Shown here: in pieces, positions 25,251 through 34,890 of the stretch
How positions within the stretch are numbered: the stretch's first letter is position 1
Layout of the letters: every line of letters begins with the position of its first letter
Source of the DNA: Monoglobus sp964442605
GTDB taxonomy: Bacteria; Bacillota; Clostridia; Monoglobales; Monoglobaceae
Direction of reading: 5' to 3'
DNA length: 64,000 nt
NCBI GenBank assembly: GCA_964442605.1
Contig: CAYTZR010000003.1
Coordinates: 18,353-82,352 of the forward strand
The notes under the pieces: generated by a model
The model's database searches: none
What the model was told of the DNA's origin: nothing
What the model saw: the letters and a program-made list of their open reading frames with translations, nothing else
Position numbers and translations under genes: made by a program

Positions 25251-27155
25251 TTAATCCTCAAGCTCACTTGCAGCGCTTCCGCTACTTGAGTCTGAATTGT
25301 CGCTGTCAGAGTCTGTTGAGCCTACGCTGTCTGAGTCTGAATCATCATATGATGATGAATAACTGCCGGAGCTGTTATCATCGTCATAATCAGTATCGTT
25401 GTTATTATTGGAAGATCCGTTGCTGCTTGAATTTGTGCTGCCGCCGGCGCTTACACCCGAGCTATGAGAAGAACTGTCATCATCATCGCTTGACACGGCT
25501 GTATTTTTCTCGCTGCTGTTAATTTGCGAGCTTGTGTTATTTTCATTTTTTTCGGTTTCAGTCTCTTTGTTGGGTTCAGATGTGTTTGAAACGCCGGAAC
25601 TTACAGTGAGAGTTATTTCGTCACCGACAAAAACCTTTGTGTTTTTAGCGCGGCTCTGCTCAAATACAATACCTTCCTCAACCGATGCGTTTGGTGAGTC
25701 GATTTTATTACAGATTAATCCCTTGCTTTCCAAATCAGCCTTTGCCTCATCGTAAGTCCGGCCCGTATAATCATCTAACGTAAACGACTCAACATTACCC
25801 GCGCTTACAACGACTCTTATTATAATATTATTAGCGTTGGTAGTCGATGTTCCCGCCTCCGGGGATTGTGATATAATTGTATCGGCGGGAAGAGTGCTTT
25901 CCTCCTTGCTTTGTTCTATAATGCTAAACTCGCTTCCGTATTGAGACTGAGCGTCCTTCAATGTCATGCCGACAATATTAGGTACTTGAACTTGTTCCGA
26001 ATTATTGCCAAAAATACCAAAGCCGTCCGTTACAGCGAACGTGACCGCGAACGCAGCCGCCAAAAATATCAAGGCTGATAAAAATGCGATAAAGCCAACC
26101 TTGCGGTTCTTCTTCTTTTTAAGCCTACTTGCTCTCTTTTCGTTTAATCGTTCCATAGCGTCATATTCTCTGTCTTGTTCGTCATAATCGTCAAAATCAA
26201 TACCCGGAATATTACTGCCGCCGGTTTTTTCTGTATTATCAAGGCTCGGAAGCTTTATGGTGCTTGACAAATCATCGTCAACGGTAATTGCGTCAGAGCT
26301 TCCTCTTCTGCTGAAAATATCGGACTCGGGATTAATCAAAACACGGTTAATATCGGCAATCATATCAGATATTGAAGCGTATCTCTCGCTCTGTTCCTTT
26401 GACATTGCCTTCATAACAATTCTTTCAAGTGATGACGGCACATCGGGATTTATTTCTGTTATAGGAGTTGCAGTTTCCTGCAGATGCTTGATTGCGATAG
26501 CGACAGCGCTGCTGTCATCAAAAGGCAGCTTACCTGTCAGCATTTCGTACATAACAACGCCCATGGAATATATATCGGTGCGCTCATCGGTGTATCCGCC
26601 TCTTGCCTGTTCCGGCGATAGATAATGCGCGGTTCCGATTGTACTGCTGCTTGCTATTGTCGTTGTAGTCTGTGTTGAGGCGCGCGCAATGCCAAAATCC
26701 GTTACTTTTAACACGCCATCGGGTGTCATAATAATGTTTTGCGGTTTGATATCGCGATGAATAACCGAATTATTATGGGCTTCTTCAATACCTTCGCATA
26801 TTTGAATTGAATATTCCGCGGCCTCGCGCCATGGAATAACACCAACTCGGTCAATATACTCTTTTAAAGTTTCTCCCTCGATATATTCCATAACGATATA
26901 ATGCAAACCGTCCTCGCAGCCTACATCATATATAGAAACTATATGCGGATTAGAGAGGCTTGCAGCCGCCTGTGCCTCAACGTTAAAGCGGCGTATAAAC
27001 GCTTTGTCATCCTTGTAATCCTCTTTGAGTACCTTTACGGCAACCAGTCTGTTAAGCGCCTTGTCACGTGATTTATACACATGCGCCATGCCGCCTTTTC
27101 CTATTTCCTCGAGAATTTCATATCTTCCGTCTATTTCCTTACCAATCATATTCAT
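25251..27155 (-). CDS. prkC: PASTA-domain serine/threonine protein kinase
   Basis: Membrane-anchored Hanks-type kinase sensing cell-wall fragments; 634 aa. The cytoplasmic kinase domain (about 11-270) has IGKGGMAHV, HRDIKPQN and DFGIAR. A single transmembrane helix lies near 352-375. Outside are two PASTA domains (about 385-520), the first starting VQVPNIVGMTLKDAQ; many relatives have three or more. The last roughly 100 residues are a low-complexity tail rich in Ser, Asp, Asn and Gly, a likely cell-wall-spanning or flexible region. It overlaps stp by 4 nt (ATGA). Confidence 0.95.
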   Translation of the reverse strand: MNMIGKEIDGRYEILEEIGKGGMAHVYKSRDKALNRLVAVKVLKEDYKDDKAFIRRFNVEAQAAASLSNPHIVSIYDVGCEDGLHYIVMEYIEGETLKEYIDRVGVIPWREAAEYSIQICEGIEEAHNNSVIHRDIKPQNIIMTPDGVLKVTDFGIARASTQTTTTIASSSTIGTAHYLSPEQARGGYTDERTDIYSMGVVMYEMLTGKLPFDDSSAVAIAIKHLQETATPITEINPDVPSSLERIVMKAMSKEQSERYASISDMIADINRVLINPESDIFSRRGSSDAITVDDDLSSTIKLPSLDNTEKTGGSNIPGIDFDDYDEQDREYDAMERLNEKRASRLKKKKNRKVGFIAFLSALIFLAAAFAVTFAVTDGFGIFGNNSEQVQVPNIVGMTLKDAQSQYGSEFSIIEQSKEESTLPADTIISQSPEAGTSTTNANNIIIRVVVSAGNVESFTLDDYTGRTYDEAKADLESKGLICNKIDSPNASVEEGIVFEQSRAKNTKVFVGDEITLTVSSGVSNTSEPNKETETEKNENNTSSQINSSEKNTAVSSDDDDSSSHSSGVSAGGSTNSSSNGSSNNNNDTDYDDDNSSGSYSSSYDDSDSDSVGSTDSDSDNSDSSSGSAASELED

Positions 27156-27913
27156 ATGGTATTTTCCTCCTCAATAATCCGTATCACTATAACAGTTATA
27201 TTATCCAGACCGCCGTTTTGCTTTGCTATATCGCAAAGCTTTTCCGCAATATCCTTTGAATTACTCCCCTTATTAACAATATCCAAAATCACATTATCTT
27301 CAACCATACCGGTCAAACCATCGCTGCACATGACAATACTGTCTCCGGACTTATATTCATATTCAAATATATCCGCTTTTGTCTTTTCATCGCTGCCAAC
27401 GGCTCTGGTGATTATATTCTTTTGCGGATGAATTCTCGCTTCCTCTTTTGTTATAGAACCGTTCGCGACCATTTCCTCAACAATTGAGTGATCAACGGTT
27501 ATCTGATAAATCTCATCGTTCCTACACGCGTATGCCCTACTGTCACCGATATTCGCGATATAACCCTCACTGTTGGCAAAGGCACATACTACAGCGGTTG
27601 TTCCCATTCCGCTTCTGCTGCTGTCGTTCTTTGACATACGATAGATACTTTCGTTTGCTGAGTTAAGCGCGTCGTTTATACGCCGAGGTATATCAGGATT
27701 ATCATTTTCTGTCAGTATGTCGTTTAAGGATTTATTAATGAAATTCACAGCAAGCTTGCTGGCTACTTCACCGGCATTATGTCCGCCCATTCCATCGGCA
27801 ACAACACAAAAACCGGGTTCTGAATTTTTCTTAAAACCGCATATTGAGTAGCTGTCCTCATTCAGCTCTCTGACACATCCGGTATCAGTAATTCCATAAA
27901 CATCAAATCGCAA
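27152..27913 (-). CDS. stp: PP2C-type protein phosphatase (PrpC/Stp)
   Basis: Mn-dependent Ser/Thr phosphatase that reverses PrkC phosphorylation; 253 aa. Motifs: GITDTGCVRELNEDSY, VADGMGGHNAGEVAS (metal Asp), GTTAVVCAF, NIGDSRAY, DHSIVEEMV and CSDGLTGMV. The start is taken as TTG at 27913, because AAGGAG lies 8 nt before it and the protein then begins like other PrpC proteins. An upstream ATG at 27937 lacks a ribosome binding site. Kinase and phosphatase are translationally coupled. Confidence 0.94.
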   Translation of the reverse strand: MRFDVYGITDTGCVRELNEDSYSICGFKKNSEPGFCVVADGMGGHNAGEVASKLAVNFINKSLNDILTENDNPDIPRRINDALNSANESIYRMSKNDSSRSGMGTTAVVCAFANSEGYIANIGDSRAYACRNDEIYQITVDHSIVEEMVANGSITKEEARIHPQKNIITRAVGSDEKTKADIFEYEYKSGDSIVMCSDGLTGMVEDNVILDIVNKGSNSKDIAEKLCDIAKQNGGLDNITVIVIRIIEEENTI

Positions 27914-27943
27914 TGCTACCTCTCCTTCCTCTGTCATATTAAG

Positions 27944-28966
27944 CTATATCCGCGAACGAAGCTGTCCACACGCCGCCGAGATGTCGCTTCCCAATTCGCG
28001 GCGCACCGTTGCCGGTATCCCGTTTGAATTAAGTATTCTTAAAAATTCTTGTATGTTTTTATCCTTCGCCGGAGAAAATCCGGTTCCTTCAACACTGTTT
28101 ACAGGTATTAAATTAACGTGACATAGCAACCCTTTAAGCAACAACGATAAATCTCTCGCGTCTTTTTGAAAATCGTTTACTCCGCTTATAAGCGTATATT
28201 CAAACGTCAGCCTACGTCCTGTTTTTTCAGCGTAATACCCGCATGCTTTCAGCAACTCCGCAATACAGTAACGCTTGTTTATAGGCATTATCTCACTTCT
28301 TGCCTTGTCATTTGCCGCGTGGAGTGAAACAGCCAGCGTAATTTGCGGTTTCATATCAGCCAGACGGTAAATCTTATCTACTATACCGCAGGTTGAAAGG
28401 GTAATATGCCTTTGTCCTATATTCAGCCCGAGCGGATTATTTATGTTTTCAATAAAAGCGGTAACATTTTCGAAGTTGTCAAGCGGCTCACCTACGCCCA
28501 TCAAAACAATGTTTGAAATACGCTCTCCCAAATCTCTCTGAACAGTTAAAACCTGGTCAACGATTTCACCTGAGGTAAGATTTCGTACCTTCCCGTTTTT
28601 TGTGGAAGCGCAGAAGCGGCAGCTCATGGCACATCCGACTTGCGATGAAATACATAGGGAATACCCGTGGTGATATTTCATAAGAACCGACTCAATATAA
28701 TTGCCGTCTACTAATTTTAACAAATATCTCCTTGTTTCGTCAAGACTTGAAACAAATCTTTTTTCTATTTTCATGCTGCTAATTATGAAATTCTCACTCA
28801 GTTTTTCTCTAAGACTCTTAGGAATATTCGTCATTTCATCAAAATCGGTTATGCCGCTATATAGCCATTTATATATTTGAGCCGCTCTGAATTTTGGCTC
28901 ACCAAGTGATATTATAAATTCATAAAGCTCCCTTTGGGATAAATCCTTTAGGTTGATTTTTTCCAT
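27944..28966 (-). CDS. rlmN: 23S rRNA/tRNA (adenine-C2) methyltransferase RlmN
   Basis: Radical-SAM enzyme methylating A2503 of 23S rRNA and A37 of some tRNAs; 340 aa. The 4Fe-4S cluster ligands are in CAMSCRFC (Cys112, Cys116, Cys119). Other blocks are VGEPLDNFENV and SLHAANDKAR; the C-terminal catalytic Cys lies in SAACGQL. AGAGG precedes the ATG. It lies 10 bp after rsmB. Confidence 0.96.
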   Translation of the reverse strand: MEKINLKDLSQRELYEFIISLGEPKFRAAQIYKWLYSGITDFDEMTNIPKSLREKLSENFIISSMKIEKRFVSSLDETRRYLLKLVDGNYIESVLMKYHHGYSLCISSQVGCAMSCRFCASTKNGKVRNLTSGEIVDQVLTVQRDLGERISNIVLMGVGEPLDNFENVTAFIENINNPLGLNIGQRHITLSTCGIVDKIYRLADMKPQITLAVSLHAANDKARSEIMPINKRYCIAELLKACGYYAEKTGRRLTFEYTLISGVNDFQKDARDLSLLLKGLLCHVNLIPVNSVEGTGFSPAKDKNIQEFLRILNSNGIPATVRRELGSDISAACGQLRSRI

Positions 28967-28976
28967 AAATATGCCT

Positions 28977-30272
28977 CTAAATCCTATTCAGCGCCGCGAT
29001 GTAAAATCCGCTTCCGCTATTTATATGAGTAAATAGCTTTTTCTCGCAGTTAAGCTTAAAATCGCTGTTTTTTTCAAGAAAGCTATTAATTTGTCTCTCG
29101 TTTTCGTCCTTTAATATTGTGCAGGTGCTGTAAACCAGTAAACCGCCGCGTTTTACATATCGCGACGCAGCCGACAAAATCCGCGATTGGAGTTTAAGCA
29201 ATTCGTCAATATCCGCTTCGTTTCTGTGCCATTTTATATCGGGCTTTGTGTGCACAACGCCAAGTCCGGAGCATGGCGCGTCAACCAAAACTCTGTCCGC
29301 TTTTTCCGTATATTCGGGTAGGAAAACCGCCGCATCGTGCTTTTTCGCTTTTATTATATCAATCCCCAATCGCTTAGCGGCGTTGTTTATCAGATTGATT
29401 TTATGGTCGTATACGTCAAACGCGATAATTTCCCCACGGTTTCCCATAAGCTCCGCAATATGCGTTGTTTTGCCGCCCGGAGCGGCGCAAACGTCTATAA
29501 TAAAATCATTCGGCTGAGGATCCAATACAATCGATGCAAGCTGCGAGCTTCTATCCTGCAAGGTGAACATTCCGTTTTTATATGTATCCGATTTGCTTAT
29601 ATCAAGCTTTCCAACAACCTCATAACAGTTCCGTATGTCAGAAACAGGTACGGCACATATACCATCCCGCTTTAATAATTCAATAAACTCATCCGAATTC
29701 GCGGGTTTCAGTATATTTCTGCGTATCGCGGGATGATACACTCGGTTCGCTGCCTTGAGTATTTCCTCGGAAAATTCATAGCCGTAATCAGCTATAAGCT
29801 TTTCGGGTATCCATTTTGGATATGAATATCTTATTGAAAGATAATCGATTTTATTACCGTGATTATCAGGAAATTCAATATCGTCTATATTCCTGCACAT
29901 ATTTCGAAGCACGCCGTTAATAAAGCCGTAAGAACGGGATGCATATTTTTTGCCCAGCTTAACACTCTCGTTACAGGCGGCGGAATTCGGAACTCTGTCC
30001 ATAAAAACAATCTGATATGTCCCCAGCTCCAAAATATTCCGCACGGCAACCGACATCTTTTTTATTTTTATATTTGAAAACTGCATTATAATATAGTCAA
30101 TAAGATATCGATTTTTTACACAGCCCGCGACAAGCTCGTTCACAAAGGCTCTGTCAACATCGGATATATCGTATTTATTGAATACATCCGAAACTGCTTT
30201 ATTTATATATGTGCCGTCCCTGTCAAGCTTTATTAATACCCTTAAGGCAATATCTCTTGAATTAATTTCCAT
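28977..30272 (-). CDS. rsmB: 16S rRNA (cytosine-967-C5) methyltransferase RsmB
   Basis: SAM-dependent rRNA m5C methyltransferase, 431 aa. The N-terminal NusB-like RNA-binding domain (about 1-140) is followed by the catalytic domain: VCAAPGGKTTHIAELMG (SAM), DAPCSGLGVVHTKPD with the release Cys, and the catalytic Cys in YSTCTILKDEN. AGGAG lies close (4-5 nt) to the ATG. It is 8 bp downstream of the zinc-peptidase gene. Confidence 0.95.
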   Translation of the reverse strand: MEINSRDIALRVLIKLDRDGTYINKAVSDVFNKYDISDVDRAFVNELVAGCVKNRYLIDYIIMQFSNIKIKKMSVAVRNILELGTYQIVFMDRVPNSAACNESVKLGKKYASRSYGFINGVLRNMCRNIDDIEFPDNHGNKIDYLSIRYSYPKWIPEKLIADYGYEFSEEILKAANRVYHPAIRRNILKPANSDEFIELLKRDGICAVPVSDIRNCYEVVGKLDISKSDTYKNGMFTLQDRSSQLASIVLDPQPNDFIIDVCAAPGGKTTHIAELMGNRGEIIAFDVYDHKINLINNAAKRLGIDIIKAKKHDAAVFLPEYTEKADRVLVDAPCSGLGVVHTKPDIKWHRNEADIDELLKLQSRILSAASRYVKRGGLLVYSTCTILKDENERQINSFLEKNSDFKLNCEKKLFTHINSGSGFYIAALNRI

Positions 30273-30280
30273 AAGGCTCC

Positions 30281-30997
30281 TTAATAACGTCTGCGTTTAT
30301 TGTTGTTGGAAATCAAAATCAATCTAAGCAGCGTCATCAACGCTGAAAATGCCGCAGCAACATATGTCAAGGCAGCCGCGGATAATACTTTTTTCGCGCC
30401 TTTTAATTCATCGGAACTAAGCATTTGATAGGACTCCAGTGTTTTAATAGCACGGCTGCTGGCGTTAAATTCAACCGGCAGAGTTATCAGCTGAAACACA
30501 ACAGTCGCGCAGTATAGAATTATACCAAAGTCAATAATAGCCGGCGCTAATCCGCCGAACGCCGTCAGGAAAAAACCTATCAGTATTATTGGCATTGAAA
30601 GCTTGCTGCAAACATTTACAACAGGGAATATGCCATTCCTTATCCTTATCGGAGCATAACCTGTCGCGTACTGAACCGCGTGACCGCACTCATGCGCGGC
30701 AACACCGATAGCGCCTATGCTGTTGCTTGCATAAGTTGAGTCAGATAGATTAATAGCATTGGCGCGAGGGTCAAAGTTATCCGTTAAATTTCCTCCGACA
30801 CGGCGAATAGGAACATTCCTCAGTCCGTTTCTGTCCAAAATAAGCCTTGCGGCATCCGCGCCGGTAAGACCGCGCATATTCGAGATTTTTGAATACTTAT
30901 TAAATCTGCTTGAAACAAGCGCCTGAGCCACAAACGCCAATATAATCGCGGGTATCAGTAAAACGACCGTTGGGTCAAACATATTAAAATAATACAT
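30281..30997 (-). CDS. yugP: YugP-type zinc metallopeptidase (membrane)
   Basis: Membrane-embedded putative zinc peptidase, 238 aa. An N-terminal helix (about 8-27) is followed by the zinc site AAHECGHAVQYATGYAP, an HExxH-like element with Cys after Glu. Three further hydrophobic segments lie near 130-185 and 205-225. The block LPVEFNASSRA is conserved. No proven substrate exists. GGAGG precedes the ATG. The fmt-yugP-rsmB order is standard in Bacillota. Confidence 0.88.
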   Translation of the reverse strand: MYYFNMFDPTVVLLIPAIILAFVAQALVSSRFNKYSKISNMRGLTGADAARLILDRNGLRNVPIRRVGGNLTDNFDPRANAINLSDSTYASNSIGAIGVAAHECGHAVQYATGYAPIRIRNGIFPVVNVCSKLSMPIILIGFFLTAFGGLAPAIIDFGIILYCATVVFQLITLPVEFNASSRAIKTLESYQMLSSDELKGAKKVLSAAALTYVAAAFSALMTLLRLILISNNNKRRRY

Positions 30998-31012
30998 CTA
31001 TATTCCTCCAGA

Positions 31013-31948
31013 TTACTTGAGTACTTCATTGGTTTCTATTGTATTTCCGTTAAGGTAGCTTGAAACAGTCATTCGCTTGCGTCCCTTGAACCGGATTTCA
31101 TCAATCAAAATCGATCTGTTATCACCGCAGCATACTTCGATTTTCTTATCCGTTATTCCTATAATCTGTCCCGGCACGCCGGAGACATTATTGTTTCCAT
31201 GCTCGGCTCTGAATATTTTCATAATTTCTCCCTTATACTCGGAATAGGACAAAGGCCACGGATTTGTGCCGCGAATTAAATTGATTATTGCGTCTGAGCC
31301 CATTTTCCAGTCGATGTGACCAACATCCTTTGTCAACATCGGCGCATAGCAAGACTTGTCATTATCCTGTTTGGTTACCGAAACGTTCCCATCCGCTATC
31401 ATATTTATCGTCTTAACAATAAGCTCACCGCCAAGCTTAGACAGTCTCTCAAACAGTTCTCCTGCGGTTTCGTCACTTCCGATTTCAATTTCGTATTGTA
31501 AAATCATGTCCCCTGTGTCAAGAGTCCTGTCCATATACATTGTGGTAATTCCGGTTGTCTTGTCACCGTTGATTATGCTCCACTGTATGGGAGCGGCACC
31601 GCGATACTTAGGCAAAAGCGAAGCATGAACATTGACGCAGCCGTATTTTGGATAATCCAAAACATATCCCGGCAAAAGCTGACCGTATGCCGCTACTATA
31701 ATTATATCCGGATCCAATTGATTTAATTTACCCAAAAAGCTGTTATTTTTTAAAGCTTCGGGCTGATACACAGGTATATCATACTGTAAAGCTTTTTCCT
31801 TAACAGGTGTAGGCTGTACCTTATGCCCTCTGCCCTTGGGTCTGTCAGGCTGTGAAACAACGCCTACAACGGTGTTTCCCTCACTGTTTATAATAGCTTC
31901 AAGGCTTTGCGCCGCAAAATCAGGCGTGCCCATAAATAATATTCTCAT
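31013..31948 (-). CDS. fmt: Methionyl-tRNA formyltransferase
   Basis: Formylates initiator Met-tRNA using 10-formyl-THF; 311 aa. It begins MRILFMGTPDFAAQSLEAI; the catalytic region is NVHASLLPKYRGAAPIQWSI with DTGDMIL downstream, and the C-terminal OB-like domain starts near 205. The ATG at 31948 is chosen because GGTGATGTG immediately precedes it; a GTG at 31951 is the alternative. It is the first gene of the operon here; def and priA, often upstream, are absent. Confidence 0.95.
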   Translation of the reverse strand: MRILFMGTPDFAAQSLEAIINSEGNTVVGVVSQPDRPKGRGHKVQPTPVKEKALQYDIPVYQPEALKNNSFLGKLNQLDPDIIIVAAYGQLLPGYVLDYPKYGCVNVHASLLPKYRGAAPIQWSIINGDKTTGITTMYMDRTLDTGDMILQYEIEIGSDETAGELFERLSKLGGELIVKTINMIADGNVSVTKQDNDKSCYAPMLTKDVGHIDWKMGSDAIINLIRGTNPWPLSYSEYKGEIMKIFRAEHGNNNVSGVPGQIIGITDKKIEVCCGDNRSILIDEIRFKGRKRMTVSSYLNGNTIETNEVLK

Positions 31949-31996
31949 CACATCACCAATTATGCTATAATTAAATTAATATTAATTTATTTTAAT

Positions 31997-32025
31997 ATTA
32001 TACTACAACATACCAAATATATCAA
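31997..32025 (-). promoter_or_regulatory. Promoter of the fmt-thiN operon
   Basis: On the minus strand TTGATA (32025-32020), a 17-bp spacer and TATAAT (32002-31997) lie about 50 bp before fmt. The -35 is about 60 bp from that of the divergent hisH promoter. Confidence 0.82.
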
Positions 32026-32085
32026 GTAATATTTTTAAATTAGTATTTTGATGATTTTTAAATAGTTTTTTGCGCAATTTACCGC

Positions 32086-32114
32086 TTGCAAAAGATAATA
32101 CTTAATAGTATAAT
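32086..32114 (+). promoter_or_regulatory. Promoter of hisH-hisF-folC
   Basis: TTGCAA (32086-32091), a 17-bp spacer and TATAAT (32109-32114) lie 37 bp before the hisH ATG. The leader is too short for a T-box or attenuator. Confidence 0.8.
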
Positions 32115-32150
32115 ATAGTAATTAATGCTATGCTTAAAGGAGTGAACGCT

Positions 32151-32756
32151 ATGATTGCTATTATTGATTACGGAGCGGGAAATCTGCGCTCTGTGGAGAA
32201 GGCTCTTGAATTTTTGGGCTTTAGAGCAAAAATCTCCGCATCGCCCGATGAAATTTTAAAGGCGGACAAGATTATACTCCCCGGAGTAGGAGCTTTCGGC
32301 GACTGTATGAATTCTATCAGAGGCGCGGGGCTTGATGTTTGTATTAAAGAAGCTATTGACAAAAACAAGCCTTTTTTGGGCATATGCCTTGGATTGCAGC
32401 TCCTACTTGAAAGCAGCGAGGAGTCACCCGGCGCGAAAGGTCTTTCGATATTTAAGGGCGGCAATATCAAAATTCCTAAAAAGCACGGTCTGAAAATTCC
32501 GCATATGGGCTGGAACGCCATAAGCTACGACAAGAGCTGTCCGATATTTGACGGGATTGGAGAAAATCCCTATATGTACTTTGTACACTCCTATTACATA
32601 AAGCCCGAAAACAGCGGTATTATTTGCGCGTCCACCGATTACGGAAGCAAGCTTCCCATAGCTGTTTGGAGCAATAATATATTTGCCACACAATTCCACC
32701 CGGAAAAAAGCGGCGATGTCGGACTGAAAATACTCAAAAACTTCGGCAATCTTTAA
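32151..32756 (+). CDS. hisH: Imidazole glycerol phosphate synthase, glutaminase subunit
   Basis: Class I glutamine amidotransferase that supplies ammonia to HisF in histidine synthesis; 201 aa. The triad is Cys79 in LGICLGLQLL, and His183 and Glu185 in TQFHPEKS. It begins IAIIDYGAGNLRSVEKAL. The ATG at 32151 has AAAGGAG upstream. hisF follows after 29 bp, giving the full heterodimer. Confidence 0.96.
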   Translation: MIAIIDYGAGNLRSVEKALEFLGFRAKISASPDEILKADKIILPGVGAFGDCMNSIRGAGLDVCIKEAIDKNKPFLGICLGLQLLLESSEESPGAKGLSIFKGGNIKIPKKHGLKIPHMGWNAISYDKSCPIFDGIGENPYMYFVHSYYIKPENSGIICASTDYGSKLPIAVWSNNIFATQFHPEKSGDVGLKILKNFGNL

Positions 32757-32785
32757 ATTTTTAAATCTTTAAGGAGGCGGACAAA

Positions 32786-33553
32786 ATGTTGGCAAAGCGT
32801 ATAATACCGTGTCTTGATGTAAAAAACGGACGTGTCGTAAAAGGCGTTAACTTCGTAAATCTGATTGACGCGGGCGACCCGGTTGAGGTTGCGAAAGTAT
32901 ATAACAAGGCTGGCGCGGACGAGCTGGTATTTTTGGATATTACAGCTACTCACGAGGCACGAGGTACCGTTATTGAGATGGCGAAAAAGGTGGCTGAAAC
33001 GGTGTTTATACCTTTTACAGTTGGAGGCGGTATAAAGTCCGTTGATGACTTCAGAGAGCTTTTATTGCAGGGAGCGGATAAGATTTCTATCAACTCCTCC
33101 GCTATCCGAAATCCTCGATTGATTTCAGAGGCCGCGGAAAAATTCGGCAGCCAGTGCGTTGTTGTCGCAATCGACGCAAAGCGCAGGCAAAACGGCGGTT
33201 GGAACGTATATATAAACGGAGGCAGAATAGACACCGGTCTTGATGCCTTAGCATGGGCAAAGAAGGCGGAAAGACTGGGAGCGGGTGAGATATTGCTGAC
33301 TTCCATGGACTGTGACGGCACAAAAGCGGGATACGATATTGAGCTTACGAGAACAATATCCGAAAATGTATCAATACCCGTTATCGCGTCCGGCGGAGCG
33401 GGAACAATGGAACACTTTAAGGATGCTTTGACCGAGGGCAAGGCTGACGCGGCTTTGGCGGCATCGCTGTTCCATTTCAGAGAAATCGAAATTCGCGATT
33501 TAAAAGATTATCTTGAAGACGAAGGGGTACCTGTTCGCAGAACGGGAAAGTAA
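32786..33553 (+). CDS. hisF: Imidazole glycerol phosphate synthase, cyclase subunit
   Basis: TIM-barrel cyclase forming IGP and AICAR from PRFAR plus ammonia; 255 aa. Catalytic Asp11 lies in IIPCLDVKNGRVVKG and the second acid is in VVAIDAKR near 131. GGGIKSVDDF and IASGGAGTMEHF bind the two phosphates. AAGGAGG precedes the ATG. No hisI follows; folC comes next, so the rest of the pathway is elsewhere (hisB and hisD at 61.8-63.8 kb). Confidence 0.97.
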   Translation: MLAKRIIPCLDVKNGRVVKGVNFVNLIDAGDPVEVAKVYNKAGADELVFLDITATHEARGTVIEMAKKVAETVFIPFTVGGGIKSVDDFRELLLQGADKISINSSAIRNPRLISEAAEKFGSQCVVVAIDAKRRQNGGWNVYINGGRIDTGLDALAWAKKAERLGAGEILLTSMDCDGTKAGYDIELTRTISENVSIPVIASGGAGTMEHFKDALTEGKADAALAASLFHFREIEIRDLKDYLEDEGVPVRRTGK

Positions 33554-33554
33554 T

Positions 33555-33574
33555 ATGAATTATTATGAATTATT
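33555..33574 (+). repeat. Duplicated start codon region of folC
   Basis: The 10-bp unit ATGAATTATT occurs twice in tandem. The first ATG (33555) opens only a 7-codon frame ending at 33578; the second (33565) opens folC. The ribosome-binding GGGAAAG is better spaced for the first ATG. Confidence 0.75.
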
Positions 33575-34830
33575 ATGATGCGCTTGAATATATACACAAT
33601 ATTCCTAAATTTAACAGAGTACTCGGCAACGACCTTCTGCGAATACTTTTGGATATGATGGGCAATCCGCAGAATGATTTGCGATTTATCCATATCGGAG
33701 GCACAAACGGAAAGGGCAGCACATCAACAATGGTTGCCGAGATTTTAAAGCAAGCCGGCTACAATGTCGGTTTATTTACCTCGCCTTACCTTGAATACTT
33801 TAACGAGCGTATTCGGATAAACGGCGTTCCGATTGCCGATGATGATCTTGCGGATACAGTAGCTTACGTAAAAGGGATTTCCGAGAAATATAACGCGAGG
33901 GTCTCAGAATTTGCTTTTGATACGGCGGTTGCCATGAGTTGGTTTTGCCGAAATAACTGTGACCTTGTCGTTCTTGAGGTTGGGCTTGGCGGCAGCCTTG
34001 ACGCGACAAATGTTATAGAAAAGACGGAGGTTACAGCCTTTACCGCTATAGGGCTTGACCATTGCCAATATTTGGGCGATACCGTGGATGAAATTTCACT
34101 GGATAAATTTGGCATTATCAAGCCGCACTCCAACGTTGTTTTATATCCTATTCAAGAGCCTGTTGTCTTTAAAAACGCGGAAAAAGCCTGCATAAAAATG
34201 AATTCACGGCTGATTATACCCGATATACCAACAGAATATAATCCGCGCGAAAATTCGTTTGTGTATAAGAACAAACAATACGCGTTGGCTATGCCGGGCG
34301 AATTTCAGATATACAACGCGGCAACAGCGATAGAAGTCGTGAAAACGCTCTCAGACAGCGGATATAAAATCAAACATTCCGATATATATAACGGTCTTTC
34401 CATCGCGAAGATAGGCGGCAGATTTGAGTTTCAGGATAATAATTTACTCATTGACGGCGCACACAATCCACAGGCTGTTTCCGCGCTTCTGAGCGCTTTG
34501 AAAAGTGAAAAACGTCAGATATACTTTCTGACCGCGGTTATGCGGGACAAGGATTATCGCGAAATTGTCAGACTGATTTCAGAGTTTGCGGCTGAAAACG
34601 GTTCAAGGGTGGCTGTGACTGAAATTGATATGCCGAGATGTCTGACGTGCGGTGAGCTGAGCGATGAATTCGCAAAGCATGATATTATTACGTCGCGCTA
34701 TAATAAATCGCAGGACGCGATAAGGGCTTTGAGGGCCGAAAATAATCAAAACGCCCTGATATGCGTATGTGGTTCGTTGTATTTGGCGGGAGAGGTCAAA
34801 AGGGGCTTAAAAACGAACAAAGTCACGTGA
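33565..34830 (+). CDS. folC: Folylpolyglutamate synthase/dihydrofolate synthase
   Basis: Mur-ligase-like enzyme that adds glutamate to folates; 421 aa. The P-loop is HIGGTNGKGSTSTMVAEIL; GLFTSPYLEYFNERIR is the folate/ATP block, LEVGLGGSLDATN carries Mg ligands, and LLIDGAHNPQA opens the C-terminal domain. The start codon lies in a 10-bp tandem duplication, leaving its ribosome binding site about 14 nt away. It ends the hisH operon before a bidirectional hairpin. Confidence 0.94.
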   Translation: MNYYDALEYIHNIPKFNRVLGNDLLRILLDMMGNPQNDLRFIHIGGTNGKGSTSTMVAEILKQAGYNVGLFTSPYLEYFNERIRINGVPIADDDLADTVAYVKGISEKYNARVSEFAFDTAVAMSWFCRNNCDLVVLEVGLGGSLDATNVIEKTEVTAFTAIGLDHCQYLGDTVDEISLDKFGIIKPHSNVVLYPIQEPVVFKNAEKACIKMNSRLIIPDIPTEYNPRENSFVYKNKQYALAMPGEFQIYNAATAIEVVKTLSDSGYKIKHSDIYNGLSIAKIGGRFEFQDNNLLIDGAHNPQAVSALLSALKSEKRQIYFLTAVMRDKDYREIVRLISEFAAENGSRVAVTEIDMPRCLTCGELSDEFAKHDIITSRYNKSQDAIRALRAENNQNALICVCGSLYLAGEVKRGLKTNKVT

Positions 34831-34890
34831 AGCTTGGGCAATCCTGTTAAATTAAAACCGAATTTGTAGGCGATTACGTTAGATACCATA

